64,000 nt of DNA, taken from contig NC_080588.1 in assembly GCF_029962835.1 (NCBI RefSeq), positions 16,200,001 to 16,264,000 on the forward strand. The letters are read 5' to 3'. The stretch comes from Magnolia sinica (taxonomy: Eukaryota; Streptophyta; Magnoliopsida; Magnoliales; Magnoliaceae). The position numbers and the translations under genes are program-made. Of the stretch, positions 11,866-22,869 are shown one piece after another. The stretch's first letter is position 1. Each line of letters opens with the position of its first letter. The notes under the pieces are model-generated. The model saw only the letters and a list, made by a program, of their open reading frames with translations. It was not told where the DNA came from and did not search any database.

Positions 11866-12622
11866 CATAATCAGTATCGATAACCGGCACTGATAATCGG
11901 CATCGATAATCGGCCTATACAATCGGAATTAGCCTCGACAATTGGAATCAGCCTCGACAATCGGAATCGGCCACGACAATCGGAATCGGCCTCGACAATC
12001 GGTATCAGCCTCGACAATCGGAATCGACCTCGATGATCGAAATCGATCTTGACAATCAGAATTGGCCTCGACAATTGGAATTGGCCTCGATAATCGAAAT
12101 AAGCCTCGACAATCGATATCAGCCTCAACAATCGAAATCAGCCTCAAAGATCAAAATCGGCCTCGACAATCGGAATCAGCCTCGATAATTGGAATTGGAC
12201 TCATAATCAGAATTGGCCTCAATAATCAAAATCAGCCTCGACAATTGGAATCGGCATCAATAATCAAAATTGGCCTCAAAAATTGGTATCAGCCTCGACA
12301 ATCGGAGTTGGCCTCGACAATCGGAATCGGCCTTGATAATCAGAATCGGCCTTGACTATCGAAATCAGCCCCAACAATCAGAATTGGTCTCAATAATCAG
12401 AATCGGCCTCGACAATCAGTATCGGCCTCGATAATCGGAATCGGCCTCGACGATTGAAATTGGCCTCGACAATCGGAATCAGCCTTGATAATCGTTATCG
12501 GTATCGACGATCGAAATTGGCCTCGACAATTGGAATCAACTTCGACAATTAGAATTGGCCTCAATAATTATAATCGGCCTCGATAATCAGCTTCAATAAT
12601 CAAAATTGGTAATCAGCCTCTA
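11866..12622. repeat. 18-19-bp minisatellite, roughly 40 copies
   Basis: Tandem array of a unit near 'CCTCGACAATCGGAATCGG' with frequent C/T and A/G variants. Because the unit is often 18 bp, several frames stay open on both strands with repeats such as SIVEAD or PRQSESAS; these are by-products of the array. It lies inside solo LTR1 and is absent from the other LTRs of the family in this window. Confidence 0.9.
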
Positions 12623-12825
12623 CACAAGCAGGATTCATAGATGGACAGCCGATAATGGACCAAACAATATCAATGAGGCCCAATCGTTTGGGGTAACCCA
12701 CTAGAGAATGATGAGAAAGGGCCTAACCAGGCATAAGGGAAGGTCACAATGTGGACGTTTAACCATCATTGCCCATCAATGTGGACCTTTAACCAACATT
12801 ACTCCCAAGGAGTGGCCCATATAGG

Positions 12826-13312
12826 GCCGAACATATAGTGGGCCCATGGCCTCACAAAAGGGCCTAACACATATCGCGATGGGTCACATCCATGGGCCTC
12901 TCATACATCAGGTGGGCCACATCATATGAGCCACACATACATCACAATGGGCTTATGGCATAGGCCTACTATACATCACAAAGGGCCACATCTTATGGGT
13001 CTCAAATATATCACAACGAGCCTCTACCCATGGGCTCCAAATACATCACAATGGGCCTTAACCCGTGAGCCCCAAATACATCACAATGGGCCTCAATAAG
13101 GGTCTCATATATCACATCGAACTTTATCAATGAGCCCCAAGTACATTACATTGGGCCTCACCAAATGGGCCCAAAATACATCACATCGGGCCTCACCAAA
13201 TGGGCCCCAAATACCTCACATCAGGCCTCACCAAATGGGCCCTAAATATATCACATTGGGCCCTTCTAAATGGGCCCTAACTACATCAAATAGGCCATAT
13301 CAAATGGGCCAC
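12826..13312. repeat. ~33-bp tandem array rich in TGGGCC
   Basis: Imperfect tandem copies of a unit like 'CATCACATCGGGCCTCACCA' followed by AATGGGCCCCAAATA. It is inside solo LTR1. The related LTR2 carries the inverse array at about 19350-19560 (GAGGCCCAATGTGATGTATA). Confidence 0.85.
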
Positions 13313-13317
13313 TCCAG

Positions 13318-13712
13318 CTACACCATTCATCCATCTACAGAGATTATTTTAGAATGTTATCCAGACAAATGAGTCGTATCAAAAGATCATATGGACCAAA
13401 CCACAAATAACAGTGGTGTTAGTGATTCCCACTGTTAAAGTTAAGAGGGCCCACCATTGTATTTATTTCCCATCCAGTTTGTTCATAAAGTCACAAGGAC
13501 CTGAATAAAGAGGAAAAATAAATATCATATTGGTTCAAAACTTCTATAACTAAAGGGTTTTAATGGTAGATGTTCAATTCCTCTGTTTTCTGCAGTGTGG
13601 TCTGCATGATACTAGATCTGTCTTATTTTTCTTCCCAAGCCTTATGATTGGCTCACCAAATGGATGGACAGTTTGGATGAACCACATCTATCAGTAATGG
13701 GTCCCACCAGTT
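13318..13712. mobile_element. Palindromic MITE-like element, copy inside LTR1
   Basis: The left arm has 'CACCATTCATCCATCTACAG', 'AGATTATTTTAGAATGTTAT' and 'GGACCAAACCACAAATAACA'. The right arm has 'TGTGGTCTGCATGATACTAG' and 'CACCAAATGGATGGACAGTT'. This is the same core as the elements at 3530-5623. Borders are approximate and no terminal repeats were fixed. Confidence 0.5.
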
Positions 13713-13855
13713 CAGCATGCTGGACGGTGTGGCAAAACCCATACATCACGGTGGCCCCACATAAGTGGATGGACAGTGTAAATATGGTCCACCTAACAGG
13801 CTAGTAACCTCAAAGCAGGTGGGTCCCCACGTGGGGTCCACCACGTACTATATCC

Positions 13856-13935
13856 TATCATATATATATTATAGTATATATATATATTATATTATATATA
13901 TTTTTTATATCATACGTACACACACACACACATTA
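13856..13935. repeat. AT-rich microsatellite followed by an (AC)n tract
   Basis: A run of TATATA/TATTATA words to about 13912, then CACACACACACACACA at about 13919-13933, inside LTR1. Confidence 0.85.
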
Positions 13936-14296
13936 CAACAGGGTTTGTGTCCAGGCCCTAGACGGCCTGGATGCAGACGTAGAACACGATGGGATCCCAC
14001 CATCCACATACTTCATATAGGTTGGGGCCCACAAAGGATGACCACCAGCCAATCCATGATCAGGTAGGTCCCACTTAGGGTAAAAAAAAAGCCTACGAAG
14101 ACCTCCATTGAAAATGAGGTATCTTTCACCCAGCCTACCACTTGAGTTATGGATCAGGGTTCTCTAGTGGGTGGGATTCCCACTGTCCTAACAGTGGACA
14201 GTATGGATCATTACCTACAATATGGTGGGCCACACCTTCTGATGGACGGAGTAGATATAACACATATTAGTGGGGCTCACTCCATCATAAGGGGAG

Positions 14297-14298
<2 letters not shown>

Positions 14299-14334
<36 letters not shown>
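14299..14334. repeat. (GA)18 microsatellite in LTR1
   Basis: A pure GA tract of about 36 bp, followed by AAACGTGAAGGGGAGGGACC. The homologous place in LTR2 carries a (TC) tract on the opposite strand (18301-18339). The intact LTRs are GA-rich but not pure there (about 36880-36900 and 46490-46515). Confidence 0.95.
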
Positions 14335-14337
<3 letters not shown>

Positions 14338-15149
14338 GTGAAGGGGAGGGACCCCGCCACAATGTGCCCTCCCTTATACAATGCATACATCAAGTGGGCC
14401 CCACAACAAGTGGGCCCTAGAATAAGATTCAACGATCGATCACCCACCTCAAGATCCCTTCTTCCTTCTTCTATCAACGCATTCTATAGCTCTAAAGAAT
14501 GTGATCTAACGGTTGAGATGAGGCTTGGAGGGTGGAGATGTGAGGTAAGAAGGTGGGCCACATTAGGCTCTCATCTCATTGGAAGCCATGAACGTCCACT
14601 CTCCCTTGGTTGCTTAGGAGATGGAGTTTGAAATGAGAGAGAGAGAGAGAGAGGAGTGATGGATGAAAAGAGGTGGATGGAGTGGGTGTTGTAAGAAATG
14701 GGAATGGGAAGGCATGGGTTGGTTTGAAATTTATGAAAAGGTGGAATGGGTGGGGAGAGAGAGAGTTGACTTGGGGAAAAGAGGGAATGGGTGCTTATAC
14801 TTGGGTTAGGGTGAGGTGGCATTGGGGTATGGAGGATGTACTTGACTTGATTGATGTGACGGGTCGTAGAGATTCTCTCAAAATTCGCAACGCGTGGTGT
14901 TTTCTTTGAACTGAGCGCGGGCTCACATCTCCTGGCCCAGGTATTGCCTCAGCGCGTAATACGCGACGTCGGATCTACGGCAATGGTGCAGTCACAATGG
15001 TACAAATCTTAGGTCGAGTCGACTCTGATATATGGGACACGACTCAGGATCGCGCGCAAATACTGATAACAGATCGCGGGTCACCGAAATTCGACTGGGA
15101 GGACCGCGGAAGCTTATAGAACATTACAGGCTAAGATATAGGCCTCACA

Positions 15150-16421
15150 TGAATCTGCAACAACCGTTGCTGTTCCACCTACTGAAGTACTTCTGATTAA
15201 CTTGTAAAGATTTCTATACCTTTGTGCTCTCATAACCACGAGTGCCCCTTTTGAAACTTCAAGGACACCATCAACACCAGTGAACTTGCACCCTACAGCC
15301 TTGAGTGCACCGAGAAAAATTAGACTTTTCTTCATATCAAGAATGTACCTGACATCAGTCAAGGTATACTCCATCCCATCAAACATCTTAATGCTCACCG
15401 TACCAATAGTTACAACATTATAGGCATTGCCATTGCCCATAAATATTTGTCCGCCATCCCATTCCTTGTAACTGGTGAACCAACTTCAATGAGGAGTCAT
15501 GTGATATGATACTCATGTGTCAAGGATCCACTCATCTTTAAGATTATTATGCAAGTGTTCGACCATGGACACAGATAGAACATCACCTCCACTTGTTTCT
15601 TCATCAGATGTGACAACATTGGCCTCCCTGAAAGAAGCCTCTTCACATTAGGATTTGTGCAATCGTTCTTCATATGTTCATTCATCCCATAGTTCCAACA
15701 CTTTAGTTTTCCTTTGCCCTTGCTCTTATATTTAGATCTAGGTCTTGAAGATCCTGTACCTTGCTCTATATTTTTACCCCATGCAAACAGTGCATCAGAA
15801 GATGACCCGAAGCCACTGTTTATCTTTCTCATGACCTTCCTTTGAAGGGCTGAGATACAGTGTCCACACTTAAGGATTTATTTGTTATCCACAATGAGTC
15901 TTTGAATGACTCATATGATGGCAGTAGAGTATTCAGCAATATACATGCCTAATCTTCATCTTTGATCACTTCCTCTATGTCCAACAATTTACAAATTAGT
16001 TTATTAAAAATTACTGATGTGGGCCTCCTCATCTCCACCCTCTGCCAATCTGAAGGTGAACAATTGTAGCTTCTAGTGTAGGCGATTCTCAATGGATTTT
16101 TTAGCATAAATATCCTCTAACTTCGCCCATAAACCAGCTGCGGTTTTCTCCCTCAAAACATTATAGAGGACCTCATCCGTGAGACATAAATGGATTGATG
16201 ATAAGACCTCATCAAGAGTATTCCATTTATCATCAGTCATAGTAGACTTTTTCTCCTTAAGAGCACCATCCTCACCTTGCTTGGTTAAAGAACTGATCAT
16301 CTTGATCTTCCACAACTCAAAGTTATTTTTCCCTAAGTTCTCAATATCATACCTAGTGCTTCCCATTGATGTTAATCCTACATATTCAAATCTGTGTCCC
16401 AACGATTGCTTTGATACCACT
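15150..16421 (-). pseudogene. Tnt1-like Copia polyprotein, gag and protease half (upstream half)
   Basis: Gag starts at MGSTRYDIENLGKNNFELWK near 16366 and continues with DKWNTLDEVLSSIHLCLTDE and LWAKLEDIYAKKS. The zinc-knuckle region near 15660-15740 is damaged (CWNYGMNEHMKNDC, where the family has CxxC then GH). The protease/pre-integrase part is at 15114-15440 (VSIKMFDGMEYTLTDVRYI, GALKAVGCKF). Stops and shifts separate these pieces. It joins 9151-10287 across the solo LTR. A primer-binding site lies at 16408-16419 and its 5' LTR at 16422-16988. Confidence 0.85.
16408..16419 (-). promoter_or_regulatory. Copia primer-binding site
   Basis: On the - strand it reads TGGTATCAAAGC, one base from the initiator-Met tRNA complement TGGTATCAGAGC, two bases inside the LTR end (CCAACA). 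This fixes the orientation and the LTR border. Confidence 0.85.
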
Positions 16422-16988
16422 TGTTGGGAATTGTTCCGTGGAATCACACAGAGATGAATTTAGGATAGCAATCCAAGAGCACTAAGAAAATACAAGAGAA
16501 TACAAAGATTTAACATGGAAAGCCCTTTCGAGAAAAAATCATGGCACAAAGCGACAAAAATCCACTATGAAAGCATAAATTACAAAGAGAAATGACTTAC
16601 CTGATTCGAACAACCTCGAATCTCACCCTTTGCTACACCCTTTAAAACCCTAGAACCCATTCTAGAAACCCTTTGGAATGCTTTAAGAAGCCTTAGCATA
16701 TCTTAAAATGGCCCTAGGGACTCCTAGTTATAGTTGGAAAATCTTAGCTTTCGCACCGACTTAGAATAGTCCGAAAATTGCCTCAAATTTACATAGTCTA
16801 CACATAATTTGCGTAACCTCCGACTAGTCGAACCAGAGCTTGGGCTAGTCAAAGGGCACTTCGACTAGTCCAACCTGTCCTCCAATTGGTCGAATTTCTC
16901 AAAAGTTTCAAAATATATTGTTGCTGGACTTTCACCCGAACTTTCTCGGGCTAGTTGAATTTCCTCAGATTTAAGACATATGTTAACA
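16422..16988 (-). mobile_element. 5' LTR of the Copia element
   Basis: 567 bp from TGTTGGGAATTG to TGTTAACA on the + strand, so the TG…CA ends are present. The half away from gag (about 16810-16960) contains several short palindromic words of the form CGACTAGTCGA and GGGCTAGTCAAAG. The outer flank is the 60-bp satellite, so the element inserted into satellite DNA. The matching 3' LTR is not in the window. Confidence 0.75.
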
Positions 16989-17256
16989 ACACCTATGTAC
17001 TCACCCACCCAGCTCACTGGTCCTATCACAACTTGAGCTGGTCAATGGGATACCTACGTACTCACCCACCTAGCCCACCAGTCTTATCGCTACCCAACTC
17101 GTCAATATGGTACCTACGTAGTCACCCACCCAACCCGACAATCTTGTCACTACCCAACATCATCGGTGAGGTATCTATATACTTACCCACCTGGTTTGCT
17201 TGTTCTATTACTACTTAACCTCGTCAGTGGGGGTACTTATGTAGTGATACACCTGG
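16989..17256. repeat. ~60-bp satellite block A
   Basis: Tandem copies of a unit like 'GGTACCTACGTACTCACCCA' + 'CCTAGCCCACCAGTCTTATC' + GCTACCCAACTCGTCAATG. It is bordered on the left by the Copia LTR and on the right by solo LTR2. The block resumes after that LTR at 21377. Confidence 0.85.
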
Positions 17257-18299
17257 TGTGCCAATTTTCAAGACTATGTCCTAGCATCTCGCCGTTCCTT
17301 ATGATCCCGCAGTCCTCTTGATTGAATTTCGGTGGTCCGCAACCTTTAGATATCGTTTGCGAGCAACCTTAAGTCACATCCTGTAAATCAAGATGACTCA
17401 ACCCGAGACCTATGCCATTGTGACCATGCCATCTCCATGGTTCTGATGTCGCGTCTCGTGCACCAATCTGACGCTTAGATCATAAGATGTGGACCACACA
17501 TTATAATGGTCGTGGACTACACGTTGCACAACCCACATATCCCATATGGTATCATTCCCTAGGTAATCATGAGGGTGATGACATCACCCTAGGTATAGCC
17601 ACCCTACCTAGCCCATAGCCCTAAGCATGCTAGTAATGATGCCCTTTCTCTCCCATGCTTCTTACACATCTAATGATTGGCTAGGTAAGAGAGCCAGCAA
17701 TCCTTACCCCCTTTTCTCTCTCTTATCTCTTTTCCTCCCTTTTTCCCTCATTTTCTCATTCTCTAGTAAGAGAGAGAGCTCCCAACGTCCTACCCTTCTC
17801 CAAAAATTTAGCAAATCCCTCTCTAGTAGCCCCAATCCAACCCTCCAAACTCCATCTCAACTATTGAATCTTGTTCCCATGGAGCATTGAAACCCATTGG
17901 TGGAAGAAGAAGAAGATTAAGATCCAAGGTGGGTGCATGTTTAGGGCTAAATTTACTTGTTTCTTGTATGGATCTTTAGTTTTTATTACATAGGATCATG
18001 TAGGACCCGCCAATCAATGGTGGAGAACCTACTTGACCCTTTGGATGTGGCCAACGGCCCATCCTTGATGCATGCATGATCCATGATGGGGCCATTCTCC
18101 ATAGACCCCATCATGATGTTTTTATTGAATTCATGCTATTGATGGGTCATCTAGACCCTTGATTTATGGTGGGGATGACATCTTCACCTTAGATTCTTTT
18201 ATATAGGGCTATGCAATGCATGGGACTCATCTTGATGAGTGTATGATGTATGTTGTAGATACTAGAGGGGCCCATAGTGGCGAGGTCCCTCCATCACGC

Positions 18300-18342
<43 letters not shown>

Positions 18343-21300
18343 ATCCTTGCATGATGGCCCACCTGATGATGCATGTTGCTATCTAAGCATGGGGTGATCA
18401 CACATCCAGATTTTTGGGCCACCTTGCTGCCCATTTTCAGGCCAATCTGGATGAGGAAAACACATAGAATCGGCCTAATTTTCTGGATAGGTGGCCCACC
18501 CACGTGGACCCCTTGCATGATGTATGCATTTAATCCATGCCGGTCACCCGTGGGGCCCACCTTGCTAATGTCCAGCAGCCTGGACGAGTGAAAGACACAA
18601 ATATCAGCTTCATGCAAAGCTGGTGGGGCCCATACGTGTGGACCCACCTCTAATGTATGTGTTTCATCCATGCTGTCCACCGTCCATTGATGGATGGTGG
18701 GACCCATGTGTTGTATGTGTTTTACAGCCACCCTGTCCATCTGTTTCTGGACGTGGGACCCACCCCACACGTGCTGCACGTGTGGGGGTGGGGCCCACCT
18801 TGATAATGTGTTGTATATCCACACGTACAGACCCTGGATAGTGGGAACCCGCCATGATTTATGGGTTTTATCCAACCGTCCATCCCTAGACGTGGACCCC
18901 ACTATGATGTATATCCACACCGTCCATGGGACGTGGGGTCTACCATGATGTATGTGTTTTGCTCCACATTGACCGTCCATTTGTTGGACATGCAGGGACC
19001 CATCTGCACTATGCAGGCCCATCACGATGTGTATATTGCATACAGGCCATCTAGTTAAGGCCCATTGTGCAGGGCCACTTTGATGTATTCACATTGCTGC
19101 CCATCTATTTTGGTTGAACCATGGGTTGCCTCATGAGGCCCATTTTATGGTGCAATAGGCCCACTTTGATGTATGTAATGTAGGCACTCTATCCACCTAT
19201 TTTTCTGGACCATAAGGTTGACCTGTGAGGCCCATCTTGATGTGTATATTGACCTTGCTGCCCATTTATTTTCTAGGCTATGTGAGTTGCCCCATCAAGC
19301 CCACTATGATGAATGTGATGCACTCACTATCCATCCCTTGTGCCTAGCCCATGGGCCCTTATGTGAGGCCTAATATGATGTATTTTTAGCCCTTGTGTGA
19401 GGCCCAATATGATGTATATGTGGCCCATTTGGTGAGGCCCAATGTGATGTATATGAGGCCCATGTGTGAGCCTGATGCAATGTATGAGAGGCCCATATGA
19501 TGAGGCCCAATGTGATGTATGAGAGGCCCATATGATGAGGCCCAATTGTGATGTGTGAGCCATCATGATTATGTTTATGATGCCCAACTATTGTCCTAGC
19601 TAGTATAAGGCCTTGGACCCCCATCATGAGATAGATTCTATGAGTCATGCCTTAGGAGTAATAATGGTTAAATGTCCATATTGTAAAAGCAATGGTGGTT
19701 AAATGCCCACCTTGTAATCCTTCCTAGGGTCCATTGTTAGGCCCGTTCTCATCTCCCCTTGTTGTGGGCTAACCCAAATTGATAGGCCCCCACTAGTACA
19801 AGTATGATCCATCTCACCTTTTTGGGCTATCCCAAATTATTGGCCCCCCATTTATATCTATTGAGCACCCATTAATGCTATCCCATTTATATCTATTGGG
19901 CCCCATTGGTAGCCCAACCGACTTTATAATGGGGTGGGTAAGGAAGCCCACTTATTGTGTGATTCACCCCTGCTGAAGATGGATGAATATATGGTATCAA
20001 ATTCGGTATATCCACTATTGAGGACCGATCTTCACATTATAGATTAGATCTGTTATCCTTCTGTGGACCTTGCCTTGTCTATAGGCTGATTATCATGCCA
20101 GCTATGAGTATGTGATAGCATAGCATCATGATACATGCCCATACACATCATCTATATGCTTGTTCTGAGGAGTGACTGATCATAGCATTATGTCATTGGG
20201 CAAGGTTGTTTATGGGACTCTCTGATAGGCGGAGTTGTCCCACATGAGTGCACAATATGCATAAGATTGATGCATGACTGGATTGTATGACTCATGCATC
20301 TTACATTGTGTGATATGGTTACTGTACACCCTAACGACATCAGGGTTGTAGCCTCCACAGGTATAGTGTGGATAGCAGGATTGGATACCAGAAATACTTG
20401 TTAAAGCATGGAGGCGTCATAGATGTCCTAGGGTGAAAGTCCCCAAACCCTTATGGTACCAAGAGGATGCTCCAACGTTGAGACCGAGTGGATGTATGAG
20501 CGCACGAGTGCCAAATACCATTAAGCCACGTCTCTCACTGTGTCATGGTCGGTTGGAAGGGGGTGTGGCCTTACCCGCCCAAGGGTAGGGGTAATGCTAG
20601 GCTGAGTATGACTAGCTTGTAAATGGGTCCACTACTGATGTGGCGGGTAGATATTAGTAGACTAGTCAGGCAGGTAGTGAGGTCTCTTTCACTTGCATGG
20701 TTGCGCATCCAGTTGGGGCGACGATCTGGTGTAGAGTGTATTAGACCCTAATGATATCTCAAAAATGAGTTGTATTGATATGTGGATTCAGATGAGGCCT
20801 GATATGCTTGACCAACATCTCCCATATGATAGTGGCCATGTATGCCTTGCATCGCATGGCCTTGGTGTGGCCGATAGCATTCATGCCTTGTATCACATAG
20901 CCTTGGTACGGCTGATAGCATTCATGGACTTACTAGCATTCTGCATTAGTCTGATATTATATACTTGCATTTCTATCTTGCGTACACACTTTCACCACCC
21001 TCTAAGTTTTCTATAAGCTCATGCATGACCACTGCATGCAGGTGACGTTAGGACATAGCTGAGTAGGAGCAAGAGCGTGCAACCAAGCTTTTGGAGTCTC
21101 GATATTATCATTGTATTTCCCCTTTCACATTTTATTTTAAAGATTTTGATTATAGTGGATTTTGTGATGGTGTTCATGTTATTGTTCGTGGGTTATGCTT
21201 ATGGTTATGCTTATTATGAAATAAATTTATATTGAAAATCCTCCTTGTAGGATCCCAGAATCAGAACCTGGTATATGGGTGCCATGAGCCAAGAATGGAG

Positions 21301-21376
21301 TACTACAGAGGTTGTTGGCGCCGGATTTGGTGATCAGAAATTTTTTGAGCCCAGTTTCTAAGTTTGGGGCGTGGCA
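17257..21376 (+). mobile_element. Solo LTR of the same giant-LTR family in inverted orientation (LTR2)
   Basis: Read on the + strand it matches the inverse of the intact Gypsy LTR. The beginning has ATCCCGCAGTCCTCTTGATT, 'CAACCCGAGACCTATGCCAT' and 'GACGCTTAGATCATAAG'. The end has 'CACCCTCTAAGTTTTCTATA' near 20997 and 'CTTGTAGGATCCCAGAATCA' near 21243, then GGGCGTGGCA. It is about 4.1 kb. Satellite sequence lies on both sides, so it is a solo LTR inserted in the satellite. No perfect target duplication was found (CCTGG left, CTGAC right). Borders are uncertain by a few bases. Confidence 0.75.
18301..18339. repeat. (TC)n microsatellite in LTR2
   Basis: A pure TC tract of 39 bp. The flanks (GAGGTCCCTCCATCACGCG) match the inverse of the flank of the GA tract in LTR1, so the two tracts are at homologous positions. 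Confidence 0.95.
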
Positions 21377-21500
21377 CTGACCTTGTTACTTCCCAACCTT
21401 AATAGTGCGGTACCTACGTACTCATCCACTGAGCCTGTCGGTCTTGTCACTACCTGATCTCATCGGTAGAGCACCCATGTACTCATTCACTAGACTTGCT
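21377..21500. repeat. ~60-bp satellite, continuation of block A
   Basis: It has 'GCGGTACCTACGTACTCATC' and 'TCTTGTCACTACCTGATCTC', the same unit as 16989-17256. The two parts were one array before LTR2 inserted. Confidence 0.8.
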
Positions 21501-21810
21501 GGTGGAGGTTTAAGGTGCATGGGTATTAACCACGACTTATCATGAGGTCTCAATATCTAACTCTCATGAGTCGAACACCCTGAACACTAATCATAATGTC
21601 ATGTATGATTCATCATGATGTAAAAGTTGAAATGCATTCAATGTATGATAACTCTTCATATGGTTCTAAAATGGTATTTTGACCAAACTAGCCTTGTAGT
21701 GATGCCAAATGCCATAAAAGTTGAGACTTTTAAATATTTTCAAAAAATAGCCCCTTGACAGTTTTTTCAAAATTTTTAGGATAAAATTGCCCTTGACTAC
21801 CATTTGCGTT
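21500..21810. repeat. Non-satellite part of a duplicated repeat unit (first copy)
   Basis: The stretch 'ACTCTCATGAGTCGAACACC' … 'ATGATTCATCATGATGTAAA' … TTGAAATGCATTCAATG matches 26400-26575 (CCATGAGTCCACCACCC…ATCATCATGATGTAATGG…TTGAAATGCATTTAAC). No coding content. Confidence 0.6.
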
Positions 21811-21814
21811 TAGC

Positions 21815-22325
21815 CCAGCACGTGATGGCGGGTGGGATTCGAATGGGGTAAATACTGTGGGGTCCACTTTGTGTTTGTGAGAAATCCGTACCGTTCACAT
21901 GTTTTGCCAAATCATTTTATGACATGAGCCCAAAAATGAGGTAGATTCAAAACTCAACTGGGCCACACAATAGAAAGTAATGGAGATCATACGCCCATAA
22001 TTGAAACATTCAAGGGGTTGCATAAGCTTGGGATCAAGCCAATATTTTTATTCTTTCAATTCATCCCCATAATAAGGACCTTATGAACATTTGGACCACT
22101 TTATAAAGGATTTAGATTACATATAAATATCAGAGTGGAGCCTACAAAGGTTTGAATGGTAGGCAACCCCTTTCCACTATTTCTAGTCGTGTGGCCCACT
22201 TGAGTTTCAGATGTGTCTAATTTTTTGTCTCATCTCTTAACATGATCTTCCAAAATGGATGGATGGAATGGATTTCCCACAAACATCACGATGGGCCCAA
22301 CATGGCTTTCGGTGGCAGGAACTTT
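21815..22325. mobile_element. Palindromic MITE-like element
   Basis: Left arm: 'GTGGGGTCCACTTTGTGTTT', 'AATCATTTTATGACATGAGC'. Right arm: 'GTGTGGCCCACTTGAGTTTC', 'CTTCCAAAATGGATGGATGG', 'ATCACGATGGGCCC'. The arms are complementary with many mismatches. Borders approximate. Confidence 0.5.
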
Positions 22326-22377
22326 CTACAAAAGGCTTTTGCTTGAAATATGTGTCAATGTGATGAGACATGATGCG

Positions 22378-22682
22378 GATTGGGTAGCAGGACGTAGATA
22401 CAGATGGATGGTACTATGGGGGCCATCGTGATGTATGTATTTTATCCACGCTATCCATCCATTTTGAAAGATCATTTTAGGGCATGAGTCCAAAATGAGG
22501 CATATCAAAGGCTCAAGTGGACCGCACCACATAAAGTAGTCAGATTGAAAACCTACCATTGAAAACTTCTTGAGGGCCATACAATTTTTGGATGTAACTC
22601 ATTCTTTAGCCCATAAAATTAAAATTAAATTCTCAATCCAATGGACAGAGTGGATTTGGCACAAGTCTCACGGTGGGCCCCA
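22378..22682. mobile_element. Partial palindromic MITE-like element
   Basis: It begins GCGGATTGGGTAGCAGG, like the termini at 5098 and 50477, and continues with 'CCATCCATTTTGAAAGATCA' and 'GGGCATGAGTCCAAAATGAG'. The right arm is short ('CCAATGGACAGAGTGGATTT', CACGGTGGGCCCC), so the middle is largely deleted. Confidence 0.5.
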
Positions 22683-22683
22683 T

Positions 22684-22866
22684 AACCCTTAACACATGAC
22701 AATCTAGAACCTAAACACATGACAACCATGGCACTTAACATATGACAACCATGACCTAGACCCTGACAACCTCAATTCTTAACACATGATAACCACGATT
22801 CAAACCCTTAACACATGACAACCACTAACCATACCCTTAACACATGACAACCTGGACCCTTAACAA
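22684..22866. repeat. ~25-bp minisatellite, about 7 copies
   Basis: Imperfect tandem copies of 'CCCTTAACACATGACAACC' with variable spacer bases. The word ACATGACAACCA recurs more sparsely to about 22960. Confidence 0.85.
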
Positions 22867-22869
22867 ATT

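Larger units (their letters stand above)
10288..15149 (-). mobile_element. Solo LTR of a giant-LTR Gypsy family (LTR1), inserted in the Copia element
   Basis: It starts TGTCATGCCC and shares with the intact Gypsy LTR (33382-37985) its first ~150 bases (CGGCTCC…TCCAATCCTGGGATCCTA), the module 'TCGTGCATAAGCTTATAGAA' near 10632, the GA-rich block, and its last part (GCGGGTCACCGAAATTCGAC near 15074-15093). The gene runs on the - strand, as in the intact copy. Both flanks are the same Copia frame, so this is an LTR left alone after recombination. The far border is given as 15149 because Copia sequence resumes there; an end at 15128 (ATTACA) is possible. No exact target duplication remains. It is about 4.86 kb, longer than its relatives because of the minisatellites inside. 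Confidence 0.75.

Noticed and set aside
11871-12355. Long open frames on both strands with repeated SIVEAD- or PRQSESAS-type peptides
   Set aside because: They are by-products of the 18-bp minisatellite, whose unit length keeps any frame open; no start context, conservation or non-repeat part.
14149-14631. A 160-residue + strand open frame
   Set aside because: Crosses the (GA)18 tract (RERERER) in LTR1 and has no recognisable domain.
18294-19025. A 243-residue - strand open frame
   Set aside because: Lies entirely in solo LTR2 on the strand opposite to its transcription, is built from TGGGCC/GTCCA-type repeats and ends in an Arg-Glu run from the TC microsatellite.
22684-22866. Possible CRISPR-like array (regular ACATGACAACC repeats)
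   Set aside because: Repeats are short, imperfect and tandem with variable 5-15-bp joins in plant nuclear DNA; it is a minisatellite.
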